Assembly (NCBI RefSeq): GCF_014646055.1
Contig: NZ_BMMS01000017.1
Coordinates: 50,453-114,452 of the forward strand
DNA: 64,000 nucleotides
Source: Wenjunlia tyrosinilytica
Lineage (GTDB): Bacteria > Actinomycetota > Actinomycetes > Streptomycetales > Streptomycetaceae
Direction of reading: 5' to 3'
Part shown: piece by piece, positions 44,888 through 54,541 of the stretch
Numbering within the stretch: position 1 is the first letter of the stretch
How the letters are laid out: each line of letters begins with the position of its first letter
The notes under the pieces: model-generated
What the model was told of the DNA's origin: nothing
The model's database searches: none
The model's input: only the letters and a program-made list of their open reading frames with translations
Program-made: the position numbers and the translations under genes

Positions 44888-46146
44888 TCCCCGTCGTACT
44901 GCAGGATGTACAGCCCTGCGTTGTAGTCGGTCATGTACATCACGCCCTCGGGGTCGACGAAGACGTCGCAGCTTTGGACGACCTGGGGCCGTCCGGGCCG
45001 CACGTCGTACATCCGCTGGGGGGGCGGGGGCACCCAGGCACCGGTCTGGCGCGGCCGGAAGGCGTCGCCGATGTCGAAGACGCGTACCCCGGCGTTCTGG
45101 TAGGTGGCGAAGACCAGGTCGCTGCTGACGAAGGAGCCCGGCCGGTTCTCATGGAGGTTGTGCGGACCGAAGTGGCTGCCCTTGGCGACGTAGTCGGTCT
45201 CGTCGGGGGTGGGAAGGGTGGCGATGCTGACCGGGTTGTCCGGCTGCCGGATGTCGAAGATCCAGGTGTGCTTGAGGCCGTCGGCGCAGTTGTCGGCGAT
45301 GCCCTCGTCGGCCACCACCAGCAGCTCGCGGTCGGGCAGCGGGAGCGCGCTGTGGGTGCCGCCGCCGAACGGTGGCGCCCAGTTGCGGTGGGCGATCAGT
45401 GCGGGCGCCGCACGGTCGGAGACGTCCAGCAGGGTCAGCCCTCCGTCCCGCCAGCAGCCGTAGGCGGTGTCGCCGGCGACGACGGCGTGGTGCAGACCGT
45501 ACCGCCACCGCTCCGTGTCCCAGCCGGGCTCCTCGCCACCGGCGGTGTGCATCCCGGGCAGCCACCAGCGGCCCACCGGCTGGGGCCGGGCCGGATCGCT
45601 CATGTCGATGGTGAGGAGGATGTAGTCGGTGAAGCCGTCCAAAAGCGCCGAGGCGTAGGCCCAGCGGCCTCCGACGTACCACAGCCGGTGCAGGCCGACG
45701 CCTTCGACGGGCATGAACGCGATTTCCCGCGGTTCGGCCGGTTCGCTGATGTCGTAGACGCGCATCCCGGCGCTGTGCCCGCCGGAGCGGGCGGCGGCCG
45801 CTCCCACAGAGCGGCCGTAGTAGGCGGATTCGTCGGCGAAGGACTGCGCCGCGAAGAGATTGGCCGCGTTGATCACCAGCAGAAGGTCGTCGGCGGTCTG
45901 CAGGTGGATGCTCCAGGTGCCGGGCGGGGCGGGCAGGAACGCCACGGGCTTCGGGGCACGCGGGTCGCGCACGTCCAGCACGGTCACGCCGTTGGAGAAC
46001 ATGTGGCCCACGTAGGCGTGACCGCGGTGAACCATCACCTGGACGCCGTCGGCGCGGCCGCCCTGGTCGGTGTGGCCGAGGAAGGAGATGTTGGAGGCGA
46101 AGTCGGGCTCGGTCCCGGCGCTGGTGGCGCTGGTGGCGCTCGTCAT
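44884..46146 (-). CDS. LVIVD-repeat beta-propeller protein
   Basis: The 420-residue protein has repeated blades such as GVTVLDVRDPRAPKPVAFL, MRVYDISEPAEPREIAFM, LTLLDVSDRAAPALIAHR, TWIFDIRQPDNPVSIATL and VRVFDIGDAFRPRQTG, the LVIVD repeat pattern. No signal peptide is visible at MTSATSATSAG, so it is probably cytoplasmic. The function is not established; its operon position suggests a lactonase-like or binding role in catabolism of the imported compound. Confidence 0.82.
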   Translation of the reverse strand: MTSATSATSAGTEPDFASNISFLGHTDQGGRADGVQVMVHRGHAYVGHMFSNGVTVLDVRDPRAPKPVAFLPAPPGTWSIHLQTADDLLLVINAANLFAAQSFADESAYYGRSVGAAAARSGGHSAGMRVYDISEPAEPREIAFMPVEGVGLHRLWYVGGRWAYASALLDGFTDYILLTIDMSDPARPQPVGRWWLPGMHTAGGEEPGWDTERWRYGLHHAVVAGDTAYGCWRDGGLTLLDVSDRAAPALIAHRNWAPPFGGGTHSALPLPDRELLVVADEGIADNCADGLKHTWIFDIRQPDNPVSIATLPTPDETDYVAKGSHFGPHNLHENRPGSFVSSDLVFATYQNAGVRVFDIGDAFRPRQTGAWVPPPPQRMYDVRPGRPQVVQSCDVFVDPEGVMYMTDYNAGLYILQYDGE

Positions 46147-46193
46147 GGTCGTCTGTGCTCCCTGCGAGAAAGCGAACGGGGTCTGTGCGGGCT

Positions 46194-47372
46194 TCAGCGG
46201 CCCCAGATGTCCCGGTAGTGGTCGCGGTAGCCGTTGGGCGGGTCGTAAGTGCCGCTGTCGCCTCCGGCCTTGTGGACGTTGGCGGCCACGACCACGTGCC
46301 CGGGCGGGGCGAAGCCGCTGGGCTTCTTTCCGGCGAAGGCGCGGTTGAGCTCGTCGACTGTCTGCCAGCCCTGGAGGTTCAGCGGCTCGGGAATGGTGGC
46401 CTGCTGGTAGTCGCCGGCGGCGATGCGCTGGAAGGCGGCCTTGGTGCCGTCCTGGCCACCGAAGTGGATCTTGTCCTTCCCGACCCCGGCGGCGAGCAGC
46501 GAGGAGGTGGTGTAGTCGAAGTAGCCGTCATTGATACCGATGACGTGGGTGAGCTTGCCCTTGTAGCGCTGGACAAGGGACGTGATCAGCTGCGGCATCC
46601 GCTGGGAGACGTCAGCGACCGGCACCTCGATGGTCTCCAGCATCGAGCACTCGCTGCACTCCTCGACGCGCTTGCGCATGGCGTCGGCCTTCAACTGGGC
46701 GATCTTGTACTGGGAGTCGGTGAGGATGACCACGCCCGCCTGGCAGTGGGAGGTGGCTATCACCCAGTCGCTGGTGGCCCGGCCGATCACGGCGGGGTCG
46801 GTCGACAGGTTGGTGAAGACCTTGGGGTCCGCGATGGGGCCGGGTTCGGCGGCGGAGTGCCAGCCGACCACCTTGATCCCCTGCGCGGTGGCGCGGCGGA
46901 TGGCGTCCTTCTGGCCCGCGGCGTCGACCGAGCCGAGCACGATGCCGTCCGGCCGCAGGGCGATCGCCTGGTTCAGCGCGGCCGCCTGGTCGGAGACCGT
47001 TCCCTTGCCGTCGATGATCTGGAAGCGCCAGCCGATGGCCTTGGCGGCCTGCCGCACGCCCTGGCCGACGCCGTGCGCGCCGCCGTTGCGCTCGTCGGTG
47101 GAGACGTAGACGATGAACTTGCCGCCTTCCGCCTTCGGACCGGTGGTCGGGCCGGTCCAGGTGGTGGACACGGACTGGGCCTCGTCGAAGGCCTTGCGGA
47201 CGGCGGGGTAGATGGAGCAGGAGCCGGACGCCGACGGGTTCTTCGCGCCGTCGCCTCCGTCCGAGGTCTTCCCCATGGTGCTGGAGCAGGCGGCCAGCAG
47301 GAGCATGGTCCCGGCGGCGGCAGCGGCGGCGAGCGGTCTGGTGGATCTGGTGGAGCGGTACGGACGCATCAT
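46194..47372 (-). CDS. Sugar ABC transporter substrate-binding lipoprotein (RbsB-like)
   Basis: The 392-residue lipoprotein (LLLAACSS lipobox, Cys29) has a periplasmic-binding type I fold: FIVYVSTDERNGGAHGVGQGV, ALNQAIALRPDGIVLGSVD, GIKVVGWHSAAEPG, and VIGINDGYFDYTTSSLLAAGVG. Extra Cys pairs (CSEC) are unusual. It delivers its ligand to the permease at 47369-48526. The ligand is probably a sugar or a polyol-like compound. Confidence 0.87.
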   Translation of the reverse strand: MMRPYRSTRSTRPLAAAAAAGTMLLLAACSSTMGKTSDGGDGAKNPSASGSCSIYPAVRKAFDEAQSVSTTWTGPTTGPKAEGGKFIVYVSTDERNGGAHGVGQGVRQAAKAIGWRFQIIDGKGTVSDQAAALNQAIALRPDGIVLGSVDAAGQKDAIRRATAQGIKVVGWHSAAEPGPIADPKVFTNLSTDPAVIGRATSDWVIATSHCQAGVVILTDSQYKIAQLKADAMRKRVEECSECSMLETIEVPVADVSQRMPQLITSLVQRYKGKLTHVIGINDGYFDYTTSSLLAAGVGKDKIHFGGQDGTKAAFQRIAAGDYQQATIPEPLNLQGWQTVDELNRAFAGKKPSGFAPPGHVVVAANVHKAGGDSGTYDPPNGYRDHYRDIWGR

Positions 47373-48526
47373 GATCTCCCGGTGGTGGGGGTGGTGGGGG
47401 TGGACGTGGGGGTGGCGGAGGGGATGGTGGAGGACGGGGACGGGGACGGTTCAGCGGTCTGCGGATCGGCGGCGGGCGGGCTCGACGCGGCACGCGCGGC
47501 CGCGGCGGCGGTGGCGCGGACGCGCCGCCGCTGGGCGAAGCCGGACAGGCCGACCGCGAGCACCAGCGTGCTGCCGTTGAAGAGGGGTTCGACGAAGAAG
47601 GCCTGGCCCAGCTGTTCCAGACCGGAGATGCCGACGGCCAGGACCAGGACGGCGAGGACGGTGCCCCACACATTGGCCCGGCCGGGGCGCACCGAGGTGG
47701 AGCCGAGGAAGGCCCCGACGAAGCCGGGGAGCATGAACTCCGGCCCGATGTTGGCCTGCCCGACCTGGAGTTTGGAGGCGACAAGCACACCGGCGCAGGC
47801 CGCGAGGACTCCGGAGAGGATGAACGCCCCGGTGGTGCTGCGGCGGGAGGAGATGCCGGTGAGCGCGGCCGCCCTGGGGTTGGCGCCCAAGGCGTACATC
47901 CTGCGGCCGACGGGCAGGAACTCGTACGCCACCCACAGCACGAGCGCGACAGCGGCGACATAGAGCGTGGCGATCGGTATCCCGGCCACCTCGGTGGCCG
48001 TCAGCCGCAGGAACGCCGGTGCGAGCCGGCCGGTGACCTGCTGTCCCTCGGTGTACCAGTTGGACAGCCCGAACAGGATGGTCCCCATGCCGAGGGTGGC
48101 GATGAACGAGTTGATCTTCGCCACTTCCACCAGGAGGCCGTTGACCAGCCCGACCAGCGCGCCGACGGCGAGCACCACGACGACGACCAGCGGCCAGGGC
48201 AGCCCGGAGCGGACCTGGAGGCCGACGGCGAGGATATGGGTGAGCCCGAGCAGATAGCCGACCGACAGGTCGAACTGACCGGCGGTCATGGGCACCATCA
48301 CGGCCAGCGCGATGAATCCCACGGCGGCCTTGTCGGCCAGGATGGTGCGGGCGTTGAACGCGGTGGGAAAGGTGTCGGGCAGTGCCAGGCTGAACACGAT
48401 CACCAGCACGACGAGCAGCACCAGCAGCCCGTGCGTCCCGATCAGGCGCTGAAGGGACAGCCGGCGCGGACGCGTGGGCACGCTCCGCGGGGAGGGTGGC
48501 AAGGTCGTGGGCGCGGTGGCGGTCAT
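47369..48526 (-). CDS. Sugar ABC transporter permease (RbsC-like)
   Basis: The 385-residue BPD_transp_2 permease has about ten hydrophobic helices, the typical NARTILADKAAVGFIALAVMVPMTAGQFDLSVGYLLGL-type region (split here as FDLSVGYLLGL), and GVNPRAA-like LGANPRAAALTGI. The C-terminus is a long Pro/Thr/Ser-rich tail (residues about 340-385), unusual for the family. Its ATG overlaps the upstream ATPase stop, and its stop overlaps the binding-protein start. Confidence 0.88.
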   Translation of the reverse strand: MTATAPTTLPPSPRSVPTRPRRLSLQRLIGTHGLLVLLVVLVIVFSLALPDTFPTAFNARTILADKAAVGFIALAVMVPMTAGQFDLSVGYLLGLTHILAVGLQVRSGLPWPLVVVVVLAVGALVGLVNGLLVEVAKINSFIATLGMGTILFGLSNWYTEGQQVTGRLAPAFLRLTATEVAGIPIATLYVAAVALVLWVAYEFLPVGRRMYALGANPRAAALTGISSRRSTTGAFILSGVLAACAGVLVASKLQVGQANIGPEFMLPGFVGAFLGSTSVRPGRANVWGTVLAVLVLAVGISGLEQLGQAFFVEPLFNGSTLVLAVGLSGFAQRRRVRATAAAAARAASSPPAADPQTAEPSPSPSSTIPSATPTSTPTTPTTGRS

Positions 48527-50049
48527 CGCGAGTTCTCCGTTCGAGCGGGGCCGTGTGAGGCGGCCGCGATCAGCGTGGCCGGGGTGAGCTGCTCGCCCTC
48601 CAGCAGCCGGCCGGCGCGGCCCCGGTTGAGGACGAGGGCGCGGTGGCAGATTCCGGCGACCTCCTCGAAGTCGGAGGAGATGACCAGCACGGTGTTGCCG
48701 GCGGCGGTGAACTCCCGCAGCAGCCGGTAGATCTCGGCCTTGGCGCCGATGTCGACGCCGATGGTCGGCTCCTCCAGCACGAGCAGGCGGATGGGGCTGC
48801 TCAGCCAGCGGGCCAGCACCAGCTTCTGCTGGTTGCCGCCGGAGAAGGTCTGGACCGGGCGGTCAGGGTCGGCCGGCCGTACGCGGAACCGGTCGATCAG
48901 CTCCTTCGCCGCCGCGCGCTCTGCCGCCCGCGGCCGGGGGCGCAAGGCTCCGGCGCCGCGCCGGCGGGGGTTGAGGAAGAGGTTCTCCGCGGCGGTCAGG
49001 TCGGCGGCCAGGGACTCCTCGGCCCGGTTGCTGGACACGAAGCCGATACCCTGGGCGAGCGCCTCCCGCACCGAGCCGGGGCACCCCTCCCGGCCCTCCC
49101 ACTCGACCGTGCCGCCGCGCAGTGCGGTCAGGCCGAACAGGGCCCGCCCGATCTCCTCCTGGCCCGCGCCGCGCAGCCCGGCGAGTCCGAACACCTCCGC
49201 GCGGCGCAGCCGGAACGACACCGGTCCGGCGGCGGGGGTGCGCACGTCCCGCAGCGCGAGCAGTGTCTGTTCCCGGGGCGGCTCGGGGCGGGGGAAGACC
49301 TCTCCCAGCGGCCGGCCCACGATGGCGCCGACCAGCGCGTCGGGGTCGGTGTCGGCCGTACGCCCCTGCCAGACCAGCTGCCCGTCGCGCAGCACCGAGA
49401 CCCGGTCGGCGATGCGGAAGACCTCATCGAGCCGGTGCGTCACATAGAGCGCGCCCACGCCCTGGTCGCGCAGGCGGCCCAGGACCGCCAGCAGGGCGGC
49501 CACATCCTCCTCCGGCAGGGTCGCGGTCGGCTCGTCCAGCACCACCACGTCGCGGCGCTGGGCGAGCGCCCGGGCGATGGCCACGATGGACCGCGCGCCG
49601 GGGGCGAGCGAGGACACCGGCTCGTCCACGTCGATCTCGGCGTGCAGCAGGTCGAGGACCTCCCGGGCCCGCCGGGCCGCGGCCCGCCAGCTGATCAGCC
49701 CCGCCCGCCGCGGATATCCGACGGTCAGGGCGATGTTCTCGGCCACCGAGAGCGTCTCGACCAGGCCGAGGTCCTGGTGGATGAACGCGATGTCCAGGTC
49801 CTCGCCGATGGCGAGGGGCACTCCGCGGCGCTGGATCTCGCCGTCGTCGGCCCGGTACACCCCGGCGAGCATCTTGATCACCGTGGACTTTCCCGCGCCG
49901 TTCTCGCCGAGCAGGGCGTGGACCTCGCCGCCGTGCAGCGCCAGGTCGACGCCGTCGACCACCGTGACCGAGTTGAACCGCTTGGTGAGCCTGCGGCAGT
50001 CCAGCAGCGGCTGCACTGCCGTTACGGCCTGCTCATGTGCTGTGAGCAC
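48523..50049 (-). CDS. Sugar ABC transporter ATP-binding protein (RbsA/MglA type)
   Basis: The 508-residue protein is a tandem double ABC ATPase. The first domain has Walker A LLGENGAGKSTVIKML and VVLDEPTATLP. The second has the signature TFSGGNQQKLVLARWL and VLEEPTIGVDIGAKAEI, with a degenerate Walker A (GLAGLRGAGQEEI), as is usual for RbsA. The GTG at 50049 is preferred (GGGAGG 6 nt upstream); the frame runs on to 50103 inside the previous gene. It overlaps the HATPase gene end by 17 nt. Confidence 0.88.
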   Translation of the reverse strand: MLTAHEQAVTAVQPLLDCRRLTKRFNSVTVVDGVDLALHGGEVHALLGENGAGKSTVIKMLAGVYRADDGEIQRRGVPLAIGEDLDIAFIHQDLGLVETLSVAENIALTVGYPRRAGLISWRAAARRAREVLDLLHAEIDVDEPVSSLAPGARSIVAIARALAQRRDVVVLDEPTATLPEEDVAALLAVLGRLRDQGVGALYVTHRLDEVFRIADRVSVLRDGQLVWQGRTADTDPDALVGAIVGRPLGEVFPRPEPPREQTLLALRDVRTPAAGPVSFRLRRAEVFGLAGLRGAGQEEIGRALFGLTALRGGTVEWEGREGCPGSVREALAQGIGFVSSNRAEESLAADLTAAENLFLNPRRRGAGALRPRPRAAERAAAKELIDRFRVRPADPDRPVQTFSGGNQQKLVLARWLSSPIRLLVLEEPTIGVDIGAKAEIYRLLREFTAAGNTVLVISSDFEEVAGICHRALVLNRGRAGRLLEGEQLTPATLIAAASHGPARTENSR

Positions 50050-50677
50050 GTCGGCCTCCCTGTGTCGGCGCCTGCAATACGCCGTTTGCCTGGCCGAAAC
50101 CATGCCGCCGCGCCGGGGCGGGTCCTATGTGGCCGTTCCCCGTCTTTCCCTCCCGCGGTTGTGGGCCGTCACAGGTACCCGCCGAGCGCGGGGCGGCGGG
50201 CTCGCCCACGGGGGCCGCGGCGGTGTCCGGTGCGCAGACCAGGCGCGCGTGGACCGTCTTGCCGAACGGGCGCCGCACCGCCCCCCAGGTCTCGGCGAGC
50301 TGGTCGACCAGGCACAGGCCGTATCCCCCGTACGCGCCGCGCCCGGATTCGGGGACCAGGGCGGGGAGCGTGCCGCTGCGGTCGTCGACCTCGATCGTGA
50401 GGGCCCGCCCGTCCCACCCCATGCGCATCTCGACGGCACCGCCGCCGTGCCGCCCGGCGTTGGTCACCAGTTCCGAGACGGTGAGCACGGCGGAGTCCGC
50501 CGTGTCGCGGAGCAAGGGGTCCGGGGAGGCCGACAATCCCGCCGCGGCCACCAGTTCCCGGGCGGCCGAGCGGGCACGGGCTCCGGGGTTGGACTCGTGG
50601 CCGAGCGGAAGGCGGCTCGTGGCCGGACGGATGTCGGCACGGACCGCGCCGCGCGAAGGGGGTGATGCAGAGACCAT
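50033..50677 (-). CDS. HATPase_c_2 anti-sigma/regulatory ATP-binding protein
   Basis: The roughly 214-residue protein has a GHKL-type ATPase fold like SpoIIAB/RsbW: ELVTNAGRHGGGAVEMRM (N box), VDDRSGTLP (G1-like) and GGYGLCLVDQLAETWG (G2). Such Streptomyces proteins often act as anti-sigma kinases. The ATG at 50677 has GAGG upstream. It is first in the operon that continues into the sugar ABC transporter and is divergent from the PucR regulator, so it may tune the same pathway. Confidence 0.78.
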   Translation of the reverse strand: MVSASPPSRGAVRADIRPATSRLPLGHESNPGARARSAARELVAAAGLSASPDPLLRDTADSAVLTVSELVTNAGRHGGGAVEMRMGWDGRALTIEVDDRSGTLPALVPESGRGAYGGYGLCLVDQLAETWGAVRRPFGKTVHARLVCAPDTAAAPVGEPAAPRSAGTCDGPQPREGKTGNGHIGPAPARRHGFGQANGVLQAPTQGGRRAHST

Positions 50678-50849
50678 GGTGGTTCCTCGATGCCGACCTG
50701 CGGGGGGCCGCCCGGCCGACCGCTCCGAGCGGGGCAAATCACTCGATATCCAGGTGAAACGATGCGCCCCTTCGGCTTCCCGTCCCATGGGAGCCCGCCT
50801 AGACTTTCCGCGAGGGGCTTGTGATCAGCCACAGCTGGAGGCATCCGTG

Positions 50850-52733
50850 ATGGATCACGACACGGAACTCGAGCGGCTGCGGAGCTGGTCGGACGCGGTC
50901 GCCGAGATCACCAGAATGGTCAACTCGGACAGCGGTGCCGGACTCCTCGATCTGATCGCCGCCCGCACGTCGGAGCTGACCGGGTACGACTTCTGCTCGG
51001 TGCAACTGCACGACGCCGAGCACCAGAGCCTGCTCATCGCGGGGTCCTTCGGACTCGAACCCAGCTATGTGGAGCACGTCAACACCGACCGGCCCATCCG
51101 GCTCCGGCCAGGGGACGACTACTACGACAGCCCTTCCAGCCGCGCGTTCCGGGAGCGGCACACCATCGAGGTGGCGAGCGTGGCGGACGCGGCCTTCGCC
51201 CCGTGGCGCTCGATCGCCGAGGAGCAGGGCTACCGGTCGATGGTCGCCGTGCCGATGGTGGTCGAGGGCGAGGTGGTCGGCGTCCTGACCTGCTACAGCC
51301 GTCGGCCGGGCAAGCTCACCCGCGACGAACGCGACGCGGTCGAGCTGATGGCCGGACAGGCCGGCGTGGCCATCCACACCGCGGAGCTGCGCCGCCGGGA
51401 GCGGCAGGCCCTGGCCAGGCTGGAGGAGAGCAACCATGCCCTGCAGCGCCATCAGAAGGTGCTGGAGCGGGCCGACCGCATGCACCGCCAGCTCATGCGG
51501 GTGGTCCTCGCCGACCAGGGGCTGGACAACGTGGTGCAGGCTCTCGCCCGGGTGCTCCGCGCCCCGGTGGCGATCGAGGACGCCTCCGGAACGGAGCTGG
51601 TGCACGCGGACTTCCTCAGCCGCCGGGCGATGCCGCTGCCCTCGGACTCCGACCCCGCGGTGGCCACCGCGCTGGACACCGTCCACGCCCGCAGGCAGGT
51701 CACGGCCGTGCGACCCGAGAAGAGCGACGGGGAGGCAGGGGACGACTTCTGGGTGGGCCCGGTGGTGATCGGCAACGAGGTGGTGGCCAGGCTGTGGGTA
51801 CGGGCCCCCTCGCAGGGTCTCGGCCCCCTGGAGCGCCGGGCCGTCGAACGCGGCGGCCTGGTGGTCGCCATGGAAATGCTCAAGCGGCGCACGGCGCTGG
51901 AGGTCGAACTGCGGCTCTCCCGCGACGTGCTGACCGACCTGATGCTGGGTGAGGGCGCCCACCGGCCCGCGGATCTTCTCGCGCTGGCGGAGAACCTGGG
52001 CCACGACCTGTCCGGGCCGCACCGGGTGCTCGTCGCCTCCCTGGACACCGGCAGGAGCGGACCGCGCGAGCCGGAGGTGTCGGGGCGGCGCATGGTCTCG
52101 GCGGCGTTGCGGGCCACCGACGGCATCCGGCCCAAGCCGCTGGTGGGACTGCGCCAGGACGCCGGCATCATGCTGCTGCCCACCGCGTCGACGAGCATCC
52201 GCAGTCCCCGGGAGGTGGCCGGGCGGTGGCGCGCCGAACTGGAGCGGCTGGCCCCCGACTCGGTGGCCACCGTGGTACTCGCCGAGCCCTGCGCGGACCT
52301 CGGCGACTATCCGGCGGCCTTCGCCGTGGCGAGGGGCGCGCTGCGCCTGGCCACCCACGGCGCTGCGGCCGGACGGGTTGTCGATCTCACCGAGTTCGGG
52401 CTCTACACCGTGCTCCTGCGCAGCTCCGACCCCGAGCCCCTGCTGGAGTTCGCGTCCACCACGCTGGCACCGCTGCGCGCCCACGACGAGCGGCGCGGCA
52501 CCGATCTGCTCCGAACGCTCCGGGCCTACCTGGAACACGGCGGGCGCACCAGTGAGGTGGGCGCCGAGCTGATGGTGCACGCCAACACCGTCCTCAACCG
52601 GGTGGCACGGCTGGAGAGCCTGCTGGGCGTGGACCTCGCCGATCCCCGGGCACGTCTGGAGATCCAACTCGCCCTGATGGTCGCCGACGTGGCCGACACC
52701 ACAGGTGTGGCGAACCACAGCCCCCACCCCTGA
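50850..52733 (+). CDS. GAF-containing PucR/CdaR-family transcriptional regulator
   Basis: The 627-residue protein has an N-terminal GAF domain (about 20-180, DFCSVQLHDAEHQSLLIAGSFG and YRSMVAVPMVVEGEVVGVLTCYS), a coiled linker, a CdaR-like middle region (DVLTDLMLGEG) and a C-terminal PucR helix-turn-helix (ELMVHANTVLNRVARLESLLGVDL). A CTGGAGG site precedes it; a GTG one codon earlier is possible. It lies between the two divergent arms of the catabolic island and is the likely activator of both. Confidence 0.87.
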   Translation: MDHDTELERLRSWSDAVAEITRMVNSDSGAGLLDLIAARTSELTGYDFCSVQLHDAEHQSLLIAGSFGLEPSYVEHVNTDRPIRLRPGDDYYDSPSSRAFRERHTIEVASVADAAFAPWRSIAEEQGYRSMVAVPMVVEGEVVGVLTCYSRRPGKLTRDERDAVELMAGQAGVAIHTAELRRRERQALARLEESNHALQRHQKVLERADRMHRQLMRVVLADQGLDNVVQALARVLRAPVAIEDASGTELVHADFLSRRAMPLPSDSDPAVATALDTVHARRQVTAVRPEKSDGEAGDDFWVGPVVIGNEVVARLWVRAPSQGLGPLERRAVERGGLVVAMEMLKRRTALEVELRLSRDVLTDLMLGEGAHRPADLLALAENLGHDLSGPHRVLVASLDTGRSGPREPEVSGRRMVSAALRATDGIRPKPLVGLRQDAGIMLLPTASTSIRSPREVAGRWRAELERLAPDSVATVVLAEPCADLGDYPAAFAVARGALRLATHGAAAGRVVDLTEFGLYTVLLRSSDPEPLLEFASTTLAPLRAHDERRGTDLLRTLRAYLEHGGRTSEVGAELMVHANTVLNRVARLESLLGVDLADPRARLEIQLALMVADVADTTGVANHSPHP

Positions 52734-52831
52734 AGTATGGGCACTCCCCCATGTCCCGGCCGGGGGCCGCCGGGCACGCTCATGGCCGAGGCGGAACTCC
52801 CGCTTCAGCGTGCAGCGAAGGAGATCCAACG

Positions 52832-53737
52832 GTGAGCCGATCCGCAGCACTGGCCCGCGGGGTATGGGGCGTGCTCGCCACGCCGTTCCATGGCCCCGAC
52901 CTCAGGGTCGACCGGACGTCGGTGGAGCGGCTGGTCCGCCTCTACCACGACTGCGGAGCCACCGGGCTGACCGCGCTCGGGGTCTTCGGCGAGGCCGCCT
53001 CGCTCACCCCGGCGGAGCGGCGCGAGGTGCTGTCGGCAGTCGCCGCGGCACGGGGCGCACTGCCCGTCGTGGCGGGGCTGACCGCGCTGGCCACCCGGCC
53101 GGCCGCGGAGCAGGCCGCCGAGGCGGTCGCCGCGCTGGGTGGCGGGTGCGCCGGTGTCATGGTCCAGGTCAACACCGCCGACGGGGACGCCCTCGCGCGT
53201 CACCTGGGCGCCGTGCACGACGCGTGCGGTGCCGGCGTCGTCGTACAGGACTACCCCCTGCACAGCGGCGTCCGGATCGATCGCACCACTCTCGGCGAGG
53301 TCGTCGCGAACTGCCCCTTCGTGGTCGGGGTCAAGGCCGAGGCCGCGCCGACCGCGCCGGCTGTCGCCGCCCTCGCCAAGCACACCAGGGTCCCGGTCTT
53401 CGGCGGGCTGGGCGGGGTCGGCCTGCTGGACGAACTCGCGGCGGGCGCCGCCGGGGTGATGACAGGGTTCTCCTTCCCCGAAGCCCTCGTCGCCACCGTC
53501 GGTGCCTGGCACACCGGCGGCTTCCCGGCGGCGCGCGCGACGCTGGCCCCCTGGCTGCCGCTGGTCAACTTCGAAGCCGTGCCAGGCATCGGGCTGGCTG
53601 TGCGCAAGGAGCTCCTGCAGCGGCGCGGGGTGATCGCCGAGGCGGGGGTGCGGCTGCCCGCCCCGCCCCTGCCCGCCGGGATGGCGGCCTCGGCCGCAGC
53701 ACACCTGGCGGCGGTCGAGTCCATGGCTGGACTCTGA
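52832..53737 (+). CDS. DHDPS/NAL-family aldolase
   Basis: The 301-residue TIM-barrel enzyme has the Schiff-base Lys168 in VVGVKAE and Tyr141 in VQDYPLHSG. The substrate loop reads GVFGEAASLT rather than GTTGE, so it is not a typical dihydrodipicolinate synthase. Family members cleave or form 2-oxo-acid products by retro-aldol chemistry. GTG 52832 has AAGGAG upstream. It heads the rightward catabolic operon and overlaps the SDR start (TGATG). Confidence 0.87.
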   Translation: MSRSAALARGVWGVLATPFHGPDLRVDRTSVERLVRLYHDCGATGLTALGVFGEAASLTPAERREVLSAVAAARGALPVVAGLTALATRPAAEQAAEAVAALGGGCAGVMVQVNTADGDALARHLGAVHDACGAGVVVQDYPLHSGVRIDRTTLGEVVANCPFVVGVKAEAAPTAPAVAALAKHTRVPVFGGLGGVGLLDELAAGAAGVMTGFSFPEALVATVGAWHTGGFPAARATLAPWLPLVNFEAVPGIGLAVRKELLQRRGVIAEAGVRLPAPPLPAGMAASAAAHLAAVESMAGL

Positions 53738-54510
53738 TGGACCTGGGTATCGAGGGCCGTACCGCGCTCGTGGCCGCCGCGACCGGCGGCCTCGGCCTGG
53801 CCACTGCCGCCGCGCTGGCCGCCGAGGGGGCCCGGGTGGTGCTCTTCGGCCGCGACGAGGAGCGGGCCGCTGCCGCCGCGGCGGGGCTGCCCGCCGCCGT
53901 CGGGCTCACCGCCGACCTCACCGACCCGGATGCGCCCCGCCGTGTGGTGCAGGCCTGCGAGTCCCGCTACGGGCCGGTGGACATCCTCGTGCTCAACAGC
54001 GGAGGGCCGCCCATGGCGGCGGCCACCGAGACCACCGAGGAGCAACTGGCCGCCGCGCACGAACTGCTCCTGCTGTCCGCGCACCGCCTGCTGACACTCG
54101 TGCTGCCCGGCATGCGGCGCCGAGGCTGGGGGCGGGTGGTGGCGATCGGCTCCAGCGGGGTCGAGGAGCCGCTGCCCGGCCTGGCGCTCTCCAACACCTA
54201 CCGGGCGGGGCTGGCCGGACTGCTCAAGACGGTGGCCGGCGAGGTCGCCGCCGACGGCGTCACGGTCAACCTTCTGCTCCCCGGGCGGATCGCCACGCAG
54301 CGTGTCGCCTCGCTGGACCGGGCCGCCGCCGCGCGCACCGGACGCACACCCGAGGAAGTCGCCGCGGCGTCGCGCGGCAAGATCCCGGCAGGCCGGTACG
54401 GCCGCCCTGAGGAGTTCGCCGCGGTCGCCGCCTTCCTGTGCGGCGAGCCCGCCTCGTTCGTCACAGGCTCACGGATCAGGGTCGACGGCGGACTCATCGC
54501 CGGCCACTGA
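53737..54510 (+). CDS. SDR-family protein with atypical active site
   Basis: The 257-residue classical-length SDR has the cofactor strand TALVAAATGGLGLATAAALA, LVLNSGGPP (in place of NNAG), a Ser-Ser strand IGSSGVEEP, and C-terminal GRYGRPEEFAAVAAFLCGEPASFVTGSRIRVDGG. Where Tyr-x3-Lys is expected it reads NTYRAGL, so the catalytic lysine is missing. It belongs to a divergent 3-oxoacyl-reductase-like group and may not be a standard dehydrogenase. Confidence 0.85.
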   Translation: MDLGIEGRTALVAAATGGLGLATAAALAAEGARVVLFGRDEERAAAAAAGLPAAVGLTADLTDPDAPRRVVQACESRYGPVDILVLNSGGPPMAAATETTEEQLAAAHELLLLSAHRLLTLVLPGMRRRGWGRVVAIGSSGVEEPLPGLALSNTYRAGLAGLLKTVAGEVAADGVTVNLLLPGRIATQRVASLDRAAAARTGRTPEEVAAASRGKIPAGRYGRPEEFAAVAAFLCGEPASFVTGSRIRVDGGLIAGH

Positions 54511-54541
54511 TACCGGACACCCCTATCCGAAAGCGAGAGCT

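Noticed and set aside
52832..53737. Dihydrodipicolinate synthase DapA of lysine biosynthesis
   Set aside because: The substrate loop is GVFGE rather than GTTGE and the gene lies in a catabolic island. The family fold is kept but not the specific function.
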